This document shows positions 1 to 7,697 of a stretch of DNA of 64,000 nt, in pieces. Both the position numbers and the translations under genes were made by a program. The stretch covers positions 35,859-99,858 of the forward strand of contig JAUNHE010000009.1 in assembly GCA_030524105.1 (NCBI GenBank), given 5' to 3'. Source of the stretch: Rothia sp. (in: high G+C Gram-positive bacteria). Its GTDB lineage: Bacteria; Actinomycetota; Actinomycetes; Actinomycetales; Micrococcaceae. Numbering within the stretch: position 1 is the stretch's first letter; each line of letters starts with the position of its first letter. Under the pieces are notes generated by a model. It searched no databases and was not told the DNA's origin. It saw only the letters and a list, made by a program, of their open reading frames with translations.

Positions 1-33
1 ACCTTTATGGGTGAGGGTTCTAAAACTCTCGGA

Positions 34-1002
34 CTAGCTGCCTAGACCAACACCGGTCAAAACCTCATCAATAGCGTGAGCAGAGGCACGAAGTTTAGTG
101 AGTTCTTCCTCGTTCATAGGAACATCGAGAACTTTTTCCACTCCCTGGTAAGAGACGACAGAAGGCAAGGAGACGGCAGCCTGACCTTCGATGCCGTAAC
201 GACCGTTAAGCTGGGTTGCCACCGGGAGCACCGCCTTTTGCCCCTGAAGGACAGCTTCTACGATTCGTGCCCCAGAAATACCAATGGCATAGTTGGTAGA
301 GCCTTTGCCTTCAATAACTTTATAAGCGGCTCGCATAGCCTCATGAGCCAGCTGATCTTTAACTTCTTTTGTAAAGATTTTTTGCCCGTCAACTTCCCAG
401 TCAGCCAGGGGAACCATACCGATATTTGCTGCCGACCAAACCGGAAATTCAGAATCACCGTGCTCACCAACAATATTGGCGTGCACAGAGCGGATCGAAA
501 CACCGGCCTTACGGGCAATTAACCAGCGGAGTCTGGATGAGTCCAAAACGGTACCCGAAGCAAAGCAGCGTCCGGTAGGTAGGCCGGTAATCTTTTGGGC
601 AACAACAGCCAGGGCATCACAGGGGTTGGTCACAATCATCAAGATAGCGTCCGGGGCAACTGCCATCACCTGTGGGAGCATGGACTGAAAAATCTTAACG
701 TTGGCGTCAACAAGTTCTAGTCGAGGCTGGTTTGGCTTCTGACGGGCTCCTGCCGTAATAACAATCATGTCGCAATCGCGCAGAATTTCTACGTCTCCGC
801 TACCTGAAACAGCTGCTTCATGGGCAAACATAGTGCCGTGGGCAATATCAAGGCCTTCAGCGGTTGCCCGCTCCGCCGCAATATCGTAGATAACAATTTC
901 GTCAGCTGACCCCCGCAGGGTTGCTGCATAGGCTAGGGCTGATCCTACTCCCCCTGCTCCGATAACGCCGAGTTTAGTGCCTTTACTGAGGTGGCTTGCC
1001 AT
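34..1002 (-). CDS. ldh: L-lactate dehydrogenase
   Basis: Cytosolic NAD-dependent enzyme interconverting pyruvate and L-lactate, the usual fermentative sink for NADH. The 322-residue protein has the Rossmann motif GAGGVG at residues 15-20 and Asp40 at the end of the second strand, where NAD ribose is bound. Gln88 in the active-site loop (ARQKP) points to lactate rather than malate dehydrogenase, since malate enzymes carry Arg there. The substrate and catalytic residues Asp154, Arg157 and His181 (in GEHGDS) are all present, and length is normal for the family. The ATG at 1002 has a purine-rich AAGGAAG about 13 bases upstream. It is a single gene reading off the window edge, divergent from the haem monooxygenase gene. 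Confidence 0.95.
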   Translation of the reverse strand: MASHLSKGTKLGVIGAGGVGSALAYAATLRGSADEIVIYDIAAERATAEGLDIAHGTMFAHEAAVSGSGDVEILRDCDMIVITAGARQKPNQPRLELVDANVKIFQSMLPQVMAVAPDAILMIVTNPCDALAVVAQKITGLPTGRCFASGTVLDSSRLRWLIARKAGVSIRSVHANIVGEHGDSEFPVWSAANIGMVPLADWEVDGQKIFTKEVKDQLAHEAMRAAYKVIEGKGSTNYAIGISGARIVEAVLQGQKAVLPVATQLNGRYGIEGQAAVSLPSVVSYQGVEKVLDVPMNEEELTKLRASAHAIDEVLTGVGLGS

Positions 1003-1326
1003 GATGATAAGGTCTTCCTTTCCTGGAACTACTGTTGACCTGGGTGGACTGTTGCCTTAAAGTATTCCACAAACGCTCTGTGTTTGTGATTGTTTACCTT
1101 GGATTACGTTTTGAATTCTTTAAAAACCCTGAGTTTTTCGGCCTTAATTGCCACATAAAACCACATAATTTGTTTTCTACCTTTTGTGGAAGATCACAGT
1201 TTGCGTAAGCCTTAAGGGAAGACAGGCAGATTTTACAGCTAGGGATTAGGAGCAGCGGAGTATAATAAGTGGCGGTTTCTGCCCCCAGCGGCAGGTTCTG
1301 TCAGAAGCTGAAGAGAGGGAGTACCT
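1003..1326. promoter_or_regulatory. Divergent intergenic region ldh / haem monooxygenase
   Basis: A 324-base non-coding stretch that must hold both divergent promoters. For the rightward gene there is a perfect TATAAT at 1261-1266, 60 bases before its start codon, but no clean -35 element 16-18 bases upstream. The left half is AT-rich and contains inverted CACAAA/TTTGTG half sites around 1070-1090. No operator could be assigned with confidence. Confidence 0.5.
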
Positions 1327-1635
1327 ATGAGCTATCTAGTTATTAACGCTATTACTGTCCCTGAAGGTGCTGGCCCGGAGTTAGAGAAACGTTTTGCAGC
1401 TCGAAAACATGCTGTTGATCGGGAGCCTGGTTTTGAGAGTTTTGATTTACTGCGTCCTGTTGCCGGTGAGGACCGTTATTTTGTGGTAACTCGTTGGGCC
1501 AGCCGGGAAGATTTTGAAAGCTGGCGGGATCAGCGGGCAGCAGCCCAGCACCGGCGGGAAGCGGATCAGCCTAAACCGGTAGCTACGGCAGCAGAGTTAC
1601 TGGAGTTTGAGGTTGTAGCCTTTGATCAAGAATAA
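1327..1635 (+). CDS. MhuD-like haem-degrading monooxygenase (ABM family)
   Basis: Small ferredoxin-like-fold enzyme expected to open haem oxidatively and release iron in the cytosol. The 102-residue protein aligns over its full length with my memory of Mycobacterium MhuD, sharing the blocks PEGAGPELEKRFA, LLRP and LLEFEVV. It keeps Asn7, Trp66 and His75 at the same positions as the MhuD haem-site residues; His75 is the axial ligand there. The start ATG has GGGAG six bases upstream and a TATAAT box at 1261. It is a monocistronic gene followed by a terminator. Generic annotation would call it an antibiotic biosynthesis monooxygenase, but the three conserved residues favour haem breakdown. Host haem as iron source fits the feoAB operon further along the window. 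Confidence 0.85.
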   Translation: MSYLVINAITVPEGAGPELEKRFAARKHAVDREPGFESFDLLRPVAGEDRYFVVTRWASREDFESWRDQRAAAQHRREADQPKPVATAAELLEFEVVAFDQE

Positions 1636-1704
1636 CCCTTCTAAACAGAAGAGTGCCCTCATCGGGAGGCAATTAATAAGCCCCGACAGGCGGAGGACTT
1701 AGCA

Positions 1705-1746
1705 AGAGACCGGCTACCCATGGGGGCGCCGGTCTCTCTATTTTTT
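1705..1746 (+). terminator. Intrinsic terminator after haem monooxygenase gene
   Basis: A ten-base-pair stem (1705-1714 with 1728-1737, core GAGACCGGC/GCCGGTCTC) is followed by a T-rich tract at 1738-1747. It lies 70 bases beyond the stop codon and serves the rightward transcript. Confidence 0.85.
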
Positions 1747-1757
1747 AGACTGTTTTT

Positions 1758-2144
1758 CTAGGCCTGCTTAAGCTCTTGAATCGCAAAGTGATTTCCCTCC
1801 GGATCTGCAAAACTGAAGGTTTTGAGTTGGCCAGCGGTCATGATAGCGTTGACCCGGATGTCCTGCTGGGTCATGGCTGCGTGTGTCTGATCAATGTCCT
1901 GGCAGCTAAAGAGAATACTCGGTGTTGCAAGGTTAACGCCGGTTGCCATGGCAGCTACCCCGTCCTTGTTGTGCAAAACCAGCTGCATCTGTGATCCGGG
2001 GGCAGGAGCTAGGGTGTATGAGGTCTTGCCGCCGGGGCCTTCAAATTGGTCAAGGCAGGTAAAATTCATCTTCTGACACCAGAATTCGGCGCAGGCATCG
2101 GTATCCTGGCAGTACAACATAACTTGTGTGAGTGCTTGAAGCAT
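1758..2144 (-). CDS. VOC superfamily (glyoxalase/bleomycin-resistance fold) protein
   Basis: A 128-residue single-copy VOC protein with the paired beta-alpha-beta-beta-beta modules typical of glyoxalase I and bleomycin-binding proteins. The N-terminal half runs through the strand-helix segment VMLYCQDTDACAEFWCQKM, and the C-terminal half has the usual FADPEGNHFAIQE ending, whose Glu is a typical metal ligand. Substrate cannot be read from sequence. It stands alone, convergent with the haem monooxygenase gene and divergent from the AlkC-like gene. No resistance role should be inferred from the fold alone. Confidence 0.8.
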   Translation of the reverse strand: MLQALTQVMLYCQDTDACAEFWCQKMNFTCLDQFEGPGGKTSYTLAPAPGSQMQLVLHNKDGVAAMATGVNLATPSILFSCQDIDQTHAAMTQQDIRVNAIMTAGQLKTFSFADPEGNHFAIQELKQA

Positions 2145-2275
2145 AGGTCTTTAACTCGTTTTCTAGCTAGAGGGTCTTAATTTTTCTCTTTCCATAACTA
2201 GCATACGAATCTGGACTTTAGCCGCTGATTTATGAGTTGTCGTCCTTAATGAATTTATGGAAGGGAAAGAATCCT

Positions 2276-3418
2276 ATGAAATTTAAAGACTACTTTGATC
2301 AGGCCTGCGCCCAAGAAATTGCCGCAGGAATCAAACCCTTTTTTCCTTCCTTTAGAGGACAAGACTTTGTTACTGCTGTAGCGGAGCAGGTAGGGGAACT
2401 AGAACTCAAAGAGCGGGTTTTGCTTATCGCCCAGGAGCTGGCTAGTAGGCTGCCCTCTCACTATCCCACAGCCCTGCAAATTATTACTGACTCTTTAGGG
2501 TCCTCTATACCGGAGGAAGGTGCTAGCTCTGAACTGGCCTTTCAGGCAATGCCCTTAGCCCGTTTTGTGGAAGAGTTTGGGCTTGATTATCCGGAGCAAA
2601 GCCTGGATGCACTGAGAAAGATTACACCCCACAGCACCGGGGAATGGGCTATCAGGCCTTACCTGCAGGCTTATCCGGAGCTAACGCTGGCCACCGTGAG
2701 AGATTGGGTTTTTTCTGCTAATCATCATATCCGCCGGCTAGCCTCGGAAGGGCTAAGGCCCCGGCTCCCCTGGGCAAGCTACTACCGTCCCTTTATGGAA
2801 GATCCCAGTCTACTGGTGGATATTATTAGTCCGCTTATTAATGATCCTTCCAAGTATGTGCGCACATCCGTGGCAAATAATCTGAACGATATTTCTAAAG
2901 ATAACCCTCAGCAGGCTATAGAGACGGCTAACCGCTGGTTGCAGGTTTCGGATTCGGCTAGGACTCTCTGGATTGTCAAACACGGCCTACGCAGTCTGAT
3001 TAAGGCTGGTCATCCTGGAGCCCTGGCCTTATGTGGCGCTGAACCCAGCGATTTACTTTACATCAGTGATCTTGCCTTAGACCGGTCCAGGCTTGTTATT
3101 GGCCAGCAGGCAGAACTTACCCTGGTGGTCCAGAATGATTCAGAGCAGGAGCGTACCGTGATTGTGGATTATCAGGTACATTACCTGCGTAAGAGAGGCC
3201 AGCTGATCCCTAAAACCTTTAAACTTAAGCAGCTGACTCTTGGCCCAGGCCAGCGGGCGCTACTTTCTAAAAAGCACAAGTTCTACCCTACCTCTACCCG
3301 GGCTCTTGACCCCGGCCGGCACCTGCTGACAGCTAGCGTTAACGGTTTAGTCAGCCAGGCTGTGGAATTTGAGTTAACCCCGGGCCCCTCTCATAGAGAG
3401 GAGAGCTCACTTTCTTAG
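2276..3418 (+). CDS. AlkC-like DNA alkylation repair protein with C-terminal Ig-like domain
   Basis: Predicted HEAT-repeat DNA glycosylase of the AlkC/AlkD type, which removes N-alkylated bases without flipping them. Residues ~20-240 are helical repeats with typical blocks HIRRLASEGLRPRLPW and NDPSKYVRTSVANNLNDI. Residues ~250-365 form a beta-rich segment (LVVQNDSEQERTVIVDYQVHY) matching the Ig-like domain carried by a subset of AlkC proteins. The ATG at 2276 is preferred over an in-frame ATG 39 bases upstream because AAGGGAAAG precedes it at a good distance, giving 380 residues. Its stop overlaps by four bases the stop of the convergent winged-helix gene, itself related to a DNA glycosylase family. 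Function is inferred from family; substrate range is unknown. Confidence 0.85.
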   Translation: MKFKDYFDQACAQEIAAGIKPFFPSFRGQDFVTAVAEQVGELELKERVLLIAQELASRLPSHYPTALQIITDSLGSSIPEEGASSELAFQAMPLARFVEEFGLDYPEQSLDALRKITPHSTGEWAIRPYLQAYPELTLATVRDWVFSANHHIRRLASEGLRPRLPWASYYRPFMEDPSLLVDIISPLINDPSKYVRTSVANNLNDISKDNPQQAIETANRWLQVSDSARTLWIVKHGLRSLIKAGHPGALALCGAEPSDLLYISDLALDRSRLVIGQQAELTLVVQNDSEQERTVIVDYQVHYLRKRGQLIPKTFKLKQLTLGPGQRALLSKKHKFYPTSTRALDPGRHLLTASVNGLVSQAVEFELTPGPSHREESSLS

Positions 3419-4434
3419 GATGATCTACCGGTGATATACCCGTTAGCTAGGGTGAATTCCCAGGAAATCCCATTACTGGTTAGTACTTGAGTCCTGTCTG
3501 CCTGGGAATGGAAAATAGCGTCACGATCCTTATAGGACATCAGGTATTCGTCAAAGGGTGGCAGCCGGTATTGGCGCCGTAGTGCCGCATTGATTTCTTT
3601 TTCAGTCACTTCTTCCTGCCAGGGAGCCATATACATGCTGCTGGTACGATACTGGACCTGTAGCAGCTGACCGGTTTTGAGCAGGTCATTGACGGCGGCA
3701 GTTAGCTGTGTTTTAGGTAGGCCGCTCCACCACTGTAGGTCGGCAATACGAGCGGGGCCACGGCTGTACATGTAGCGGCGGGTCATTTCTCGAATAGCTT
3801 GCTGAGGGGGCGGACGGTGATCCGAGGCGTCAGGTTTATTTTGCGCTAGGGCTATTTCTGTTTGAATAAAGGTGTCCTCTTGGCCGGCTCTAGGACCCTG
3901 GATGAGGACACCGCTGGCCCCCAGGTAGCGCAGCAGGTTAGAGGTTACTGCCGCCATCTGTGTGGGGGCGTATTCCTGGACAATCGTCTTTAGGTCAGAA
4001 CGAGGCTTGAGGGTGGCGCAGGCGGCAACCACCTGCTCTTTCATGCTGGAGTAGTCTGCTAGAGGAATCGAAAAATATTGGGCTCGTTGAGCAAGGTCCT
4101 TTTGCACTGAACGGGACCCGCACAGATGCACCATCCAGTAGTCATTCTGGTGGAGGTAGTGCAGGGTGCCACGTTGGGGCCAGGTCCGAATGACCTGATA
4201 ATTGTTGAGGACAGCGTCTAAGCCGGCTGCGGCAGCTGTTTGATACCTCATTTTTTGTCCGCACCGTACCGCTAAGCCGGTTAATCCGGCCCGGTAATTT
4301 TGCCCTTGGGTGCACAGCATATAGTGGGCAGTCTGAGCCAGGTTCTGTACTTGTTCTGGCCTTGCCGCACTGGGGGCAAGGAGCTGAGCGATCATCCTTC
4401 TAGCCCGCAGCTGCCTGCCGGTAAGCTCTATCAT
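3415..4434 (-). CDS. Winged-helix DNA-binding protein of the AlkZ/YcaQ (HTH_42) family
   Basis: A 339-residue member of the HTH_42 family, whose characterised members are DNA glycosylases that unhook interstrand crosslinks or remove alkylpurines. The diagnostic stretch RTWPQRGTLHYL is at ~85-97. Near the N terminus is Gln43-Gly-Gln45, placed where AlkZ has its catalytic QxQ pair and YcaQ-type proteins have QxD. The C-terminal part (LPPFDEYLMSYKDRD) is also typical. ATG with AAGGAC upstream. It converges on the AlkC-like gene with a four-base stop overlap. Repair activity is inferred; many family members are only annotated as winged-helix proteins. Confidence 0.8.
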   Translation of the reverse strand: MIELTGRQLRARRMIAQLLAPSAARPEQVQNLAQTAHYMLCTQGQNYRAGLTGLAVRCGQKMRYQTAAAAGLDAVLNNYQVIRTWPQRGTLHYLHQNDYWMVHLCGSRSVQKDLAQRAQYFSIPLADYSSMKEQVVAACATLKPRSDLKTIVQEYAPTQMAAVTSNLLRYLGASGVLIQGPRAGQEDTFIQTEIALAQNKPDASDHRPPPQQAIREMTRRYMYSRGPARIADLQWWSGLPKTQLTAAVNDLLKTGQLLQVQYRTSSMYMAPWQEEVTEKEINAALRRQYRLPPFDEYLMSYKDRDAIFHSQADRTQVLTSNGISWEFTLANGYITGRSS

Positions 4435-4540
4435 GTCCTTACCCCATCACCTTAAGTTTTTATCCATATCACACTAATGGTTATAATAGTCCAGGTTGAC
4501 CTGCAGCAGGAGGCCCGCCCTGCTAGGACTCCTGGACACT

Positions 4541-4584
4541 AAAAACGCTCCCCCTGCCGACAAATTATCAGCAAGAAGAGCGTT
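4541..4584 (-). terminator. Terminator of tRNA-Ala
   Basis: On the minus strand AACGCTC (4584-4578) pairs with GAGCGTT (4550-4544), followed directly by a run of T (complement of the A-run 4541-4545). It lies 16 bases beyond the 3' end of the tRNA. Confidence 0.75.
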
Positions 4585-4599
4585 CATCTACCATAGAAG

Positions 4600-4672
4600 T
4601 GGAGATAAGGGGACTCGAACCCCTGACCCCTTGCATGCCATGCAAGTGCGCTACCAGCTGCGCCATATCCCC
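4600..4672 (-). tRNA. tRNA-Ala (GGC)
   Basis: 73 bases fold as a full cloverleaf: acceptor GGGGATA with TATCTCC plus discriminator A, anticodon stem CTTGC/GCAAG closing loop ATGGCAT with anticodon GGC, and T-arm GTTCGAGTC. The 3' CCA is not encoded. It follows rsfS at the downstream end of the minus-strand housekeeping block. Confidence 0.97.
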
Positions 4673-4753
4673 TTATTTTTTTATTGCTACCCTAAGGCAC
4701 TCAAACAGTTTACACACCAGCTAGAGCAGAATGCAAACTGATCAGAAGAATTT

Positions 4754-5203
4754 TTATGACTTTTCCGAGCCAGGCTCGTCAACAGCACGAATCATCCTTT
4801 CATCAGCACGATGATCCACATCCTTAACCAAGGCTGCCTCATGCTCCAAACCCAAAACAATTCGCGGTGAATCAGCCCACAGACGATCCAGCGCATAAAA
4901 GGCCCTATCTTCAGCGTGCTGGACATGAACCACGATATCGGCAAAATCTAACAGCACCCACCTGCCGCCAGCGCGACCTTCCCGCCGTAAGGGCCGCCAA
5001 GCAAACTCCAGTTGCAAAGCCTCTTCCACCGCATCAACAATGGCATTAACAAGACGCTCATTATGGGCAGAAACCAGTAAAAAACCATCTATAAGGCCCA
5101 TGCTATCCGAAGTGTCTACCGCAAAAAGCTCAGTTCCCTGTTTCTCTTCAGCAGCACGAGCAGCAGCCAATAAGGCCTCAACAGACTTTTGTGAAGCAGC
5201 CAT
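4754..5203 (-). CDS. rsfS: Ribosomal silencing factor RsfS
   Basis: RsfS (Iojap/DUF143) binds uL14 on the free large subunit and blocks 30S joining when nutrients are scarce. The 149-residue protein has the family core: AVDTSDSMGLIDGFLLVSA at ~28-46, the basic REGRAGGRWVLLDF, and DIVVHVQHAEDRAFYALDRLW at ~88-110. AAGGAAG lies just before the ATG. It sits downstream of a tail-anchored protein gene and nadD, an order common in actinobacteria. The C-terminal ~35 residues are charged and probably disordered. Confidence 0.95.
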   Translation of the reverse strand: MAASQKSVEALLAAARAAEEKQGTELFAVDTSDSMGLIDGFLLVSAHNERLVNAIVDAVEEALQLEFAWRPLRREGRAGGRWVLLDFADIVVHVQHAEDRAFYALDRLWADSPRIVLGLEHEAALVKDVDHRADERMIRAVDEPGSEKS

Positions 5204-5263
5204 CGCTTCCTTTCACCAACACAGCACCTCCGGTGCAAGCACAATACATCAAGCGGTTTTAGC

Positions 5264-6469
5264 CTACTGCAAAAAGAGCAAGAGACCCACCAAAACTACC
5301 ACGACCAGCACAGCCAAAACCAGCCATACCCAAAGTCGACTCCCCTGCGGGCCAGCATCATCATTCATTAAGGCAGCTTCCCGGCGGCTCTCATAAGAAG
5401 GGGAACGCAAGACATCCCTAGAATGAGGAGCATCCAAAAAATGTTTTGGTGAATTAGCCTCATCCACCTTCTCATAGATACCGCTAGACCAGGGAGCCTC
5501 CCCCTCAAGGTCAGTCTGATCAATGGAAGCCTGCTCTGTTGTATCCAGGGCAGCGGTGTAGGTGGCGTCCTCCTGCTCCCCCAGATCCGGACCCATCTCT
5601 TCCTCCGCATAGTCAGAAGTATCGTAGGCATCCGATGCAGCGGAAATATCCTGCCACTGCCCCTGCTGGTCAGAGTCCTGCTGCAGGGAAGGACGGACAG
5701 GGCCAAAATGATAGGAGGTGCTAGCCGACTGGGGGTAGCCTTCATCCTCATCACCATCAACAGGTTCAATTTCCGTCTCAATACCGGCCAAATCCAAGCC
5801 CTGAGCATCCAGGGCCCGAACCGGCTCAGGTAAGCCTCGCTCACCCTGATCAAGGCCCGTCCTTGACTCAGCAGAGTCGGAGCTAGTAGCAGCCAGGGTC
5901 TGCGACTTAGGATCAGCATAAACCTGAGCTTGAACCTGAGTCTGCTGCATGGCCTGCCGATCCTGGGCGGCCTGGGCCAAATCCTCCTCCGTGACAATAT
6001 CTCCACTCACGGTGACATCGGATGGGGCTATGGTCTCCTCGGGCTCATAGTCGGCAGCAGGCAGGTGCGGATCAAAACCCTCTGCAGAGCTCTCGGGGAC
6101 GGCAACGTCATCGCGCGTATCCTTACCACCCTGCTCAAAAATGCTGGCAGTATGCTCCCAGGAAGTATCAATACCCCCCTGAGAAGCAAGAGCATTAAAA
6201 CGGCGTTGAACAGCCAAGACCTCGGGAGTTATCCCCACAGCAGTATCCAGAGACGGCATATAGGGCACAGGTTCTTCCGGCACATCATCGCCGTTACGCA
6301 TAGCCCTCAAATAAGCGGCAGCATCGTCCCGGTAGCGGGCCAGACGACGCGGGCCCATAGAACGGGTGGGCGGTGGAACCTCAATCCCGTCATCAGTGAC
6401 AAAAGCTTCATACAGGTATGACGCATTCTCGTCTTCTGCTCCCTGCTCATGAGGTTTATTCTCAGTCAT
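5264..6469 (-). CDS. Acidic tail-anchored membrane protein of unknown function
   Basis: A 401-residue protein without a recognised catalytic domain. Residues ~15-100 include the most conserved-looking part (PTRSMGPRRLARYRDDAAAYL, then PYMPSLDTAVGITPEVLAVQ). Residues ~100-370 are strongly acidic and low in complexity. A single hydrophobic segment at the very C terminus (RLWVWLVLAVLVVVVLVG) with no N-terminal signal predicts a tail-anchored protein whose bulk is cytoplasmic. AGGACAC precedes the ATG. Related genes are placed between nadD and rsfS in Micrococcaceae as I recall, so it belongs to the block, but its role is unknown. Confidence 0.75.
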   Translation of the reverse strand: MTENKPHEQGAEDENASYLYEAFVTDDGIEVPPPTRSMGPRRLARYRDDAAAYLRAMRNGDDVPEEPVPYMPSLDTAVGITPEVLAVQRRFNALASQGGIDTSWEHTASIFEQGGKDTRDDVAVPESSAEGFDPHLPAADYEPEETIAPSDVTVSGDIVTEEDLAQAAQDRQAMQQTQVQAQVYADPKSQTLAATSSDSAESRTGLDQGERGLPEPVRALDAQGLDLAGIETEIEPVDGDEDEGYPQSASTSYHFGPVRPSLQQDSDQQGQWQDISAASDAYDTSDYAEEEMGPDLGEQEDATYTAALDTTEQASIDQTDLEGEAPWSSGIYEKVDEANSPKHFLDAPHSRDVLRSPSYESRREAALMNDDAGPQGSRLWVWLVLAVLVVVVLVGLLLFLQ

Positions 6470-6575
6470 GTGTCCTAGATCCTTGGGCCTTTATTAGTTC
6501 TTCTGCCTTCATCCTAGCAATACCAGCAGAAAAGCACAGGTCATAACCCACAAGTCTTAAGCCTAATCAGTTGTT

Positions 6576-7286
6576 TTATTCTTGAACCGGGTGCGGCAAA
6601 CCATCCGAATAGTGGTGCAGCTGAGCTAGCGAATTATTCTTCTCCGGCGAATACAGTTCATACTTTTTAATGTACTGAACCACCCCATCAGGCACCAAGT
6701 ACCACACCGGCATGCTATCGCGAGCCCGCCGTCTAATATCTGTCGACGAAATAGCCAGCGCCGGAACCTCCATCAAAGAGTAATGCTCAGCCGGTACCCG
6801 CGCAATATCCAGTTCATGACCGGGGCGGGTGACGCCCACAAAGTAGGCAAGTTCCCAAAGCTTGTCAGCGTCTTTCCAGGTCATCAGCTGGTTCATAGCG
6901 TCTGCACCGGTGATAAAAAATAGGTCCGTTCCCGGACGTAAACGTTTAAGATCATTGAGGGTGTCAATAGTATAGGTAGGCCCACCGCGGTCTATATCCA
7001 CCCGACTAACAGTAAAACGCGGGTTAGAAGCGGTAGCAATAACCGTCATCAAATAGCGGTGCTCTGGATCTGTAACACTACGCTGGCTTGATTTTTGCCA
7101 GGGTTGGCCGGTAGGAACAAAGACTACCTCATCCAGGTCTAGCAGGGCTGCTACTTCGCTAGCTGCTACAAGGTGGCCGTGGTGAATCGGATCGAAAGTT
7201 CCACCCATGACACCCAGCCGGGTTCGCCCCGGTTTTCTAGCGGGAACACTGGTGGGGTCAACCCCCAAGGTGCTGATGCTAATCAA
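6576..7286 (-). CDS. nadD: Nicotinate-nucleotide adenylyltransferase
   Basis: Catalyses NaMN + ATP to deamido-NAD in NAD biosynthesis. The nucleotidyltransferase signature [12 protein letters not shown] is at ~28-39, with the HxGH-type motif that binds ATP phosphates, and the second signature ISSTDIRRR is at ~190-198. The start is a TTG at 7286 with AGAGGA five bases upstream, giving 236 residues with a ~20-residue leader before the fold begins. It lies 73 bases downstream of the small membrane protein gene in the rne-to-rsfS block. Confidence 0.95.
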   Translation of the reverse strand: MISISTLGVDPTSVPARKPGRTRLGVMGGTFDPIHHGHLVAASEVAALLDLDEVVFVPTGQPWQKSSQRSVTDPEHRYLMTVIATASNPRFTVSRVDIDRGGPTYTIDTLNDLKRLRPGTDLFFITGADAMNQLMTWKDADKLWELAYFVGVTRPGHELDIARVPAEHYSLMEVPALAISSTDIRRRARDSMPVWYLVPDGVVQYIKKYELYSPEKNNSLAQLHHYSDGLPHPVQE

Positions 7287-7359
7287 GGTGTCCTCTCAAC
7301 ATCAGTGAGTCGGTGTTACTTTATCTCAAAGCACACCGACTCTCAGGTACAAAATTTTT

Positions 7360-7587
7360 TTAGTGGTTATGTTTAGACCGGTAGTCTTTGATAGCCTGCT
7401 GCTCCTGTGCATCTAGCTGGTCTACTGCCCGATCGGGACGGACGACACCGCGCCCACTAAAGGAAACGGTGATGATGAAGCCAAGCATAAAGATAATTCC
7501 AGCGATAATGGCGAACCAGTAAGTGGGCATGCCTAGGAGTACTCGTTCTGCATGTTCTTCAGCAAGAAGAATCAGGGGCTGGTTCAT
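7360..7587 (-). CDS. Small single-pass membrane protein, function unknown
   Basis: 75 residues: a short N-terminal segment, one hydrophobic helix at ~24-45 (YWFAIIAGIIFMLGFIITVSF), then a charged cytoplasmic-type tail ending DYRSKHNH. AAGGACC precedes the ATG. It lies between proA and nadD in the same direction; small membrane proteins occupy this place in related genomes as far as I recall. Nothing shows what it does. Confidence 0.7.
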   Translation of the reverse strand: MNQPLILLAEEHAERVLLGMPTYWFAIIAGIIFMLGFIITVSFSGRGVVRPDRAVDQLDAQEQQAIKDYRSKHNH

Positions 7588-7697
7588 GCGGGTCCTTCCG
7601 TTGGTATTGTGCGTGAGTGCGCTAGATAACTAGCTAAGTACATGCTACCGGTAAGTCTAGGGTCAGCCTTGTATATTGCCGTGCGAAGTCCACTAGA

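Noticed and set aside
1070..1200. Possible Rex operator upstream of ldh (TTGTG and CACA half sites near 1075-1090 and 1184-1199)
   Set aside because: Half sites are present, but their orientation or spacing does not match the TTGTGA-N6-TCACAA pattern expected for Rex.
4496..4741. 81-codon frame across tRNA-Ala
   Set aside because: It runs through the tRNA gene and its terminator on the opposite strand.
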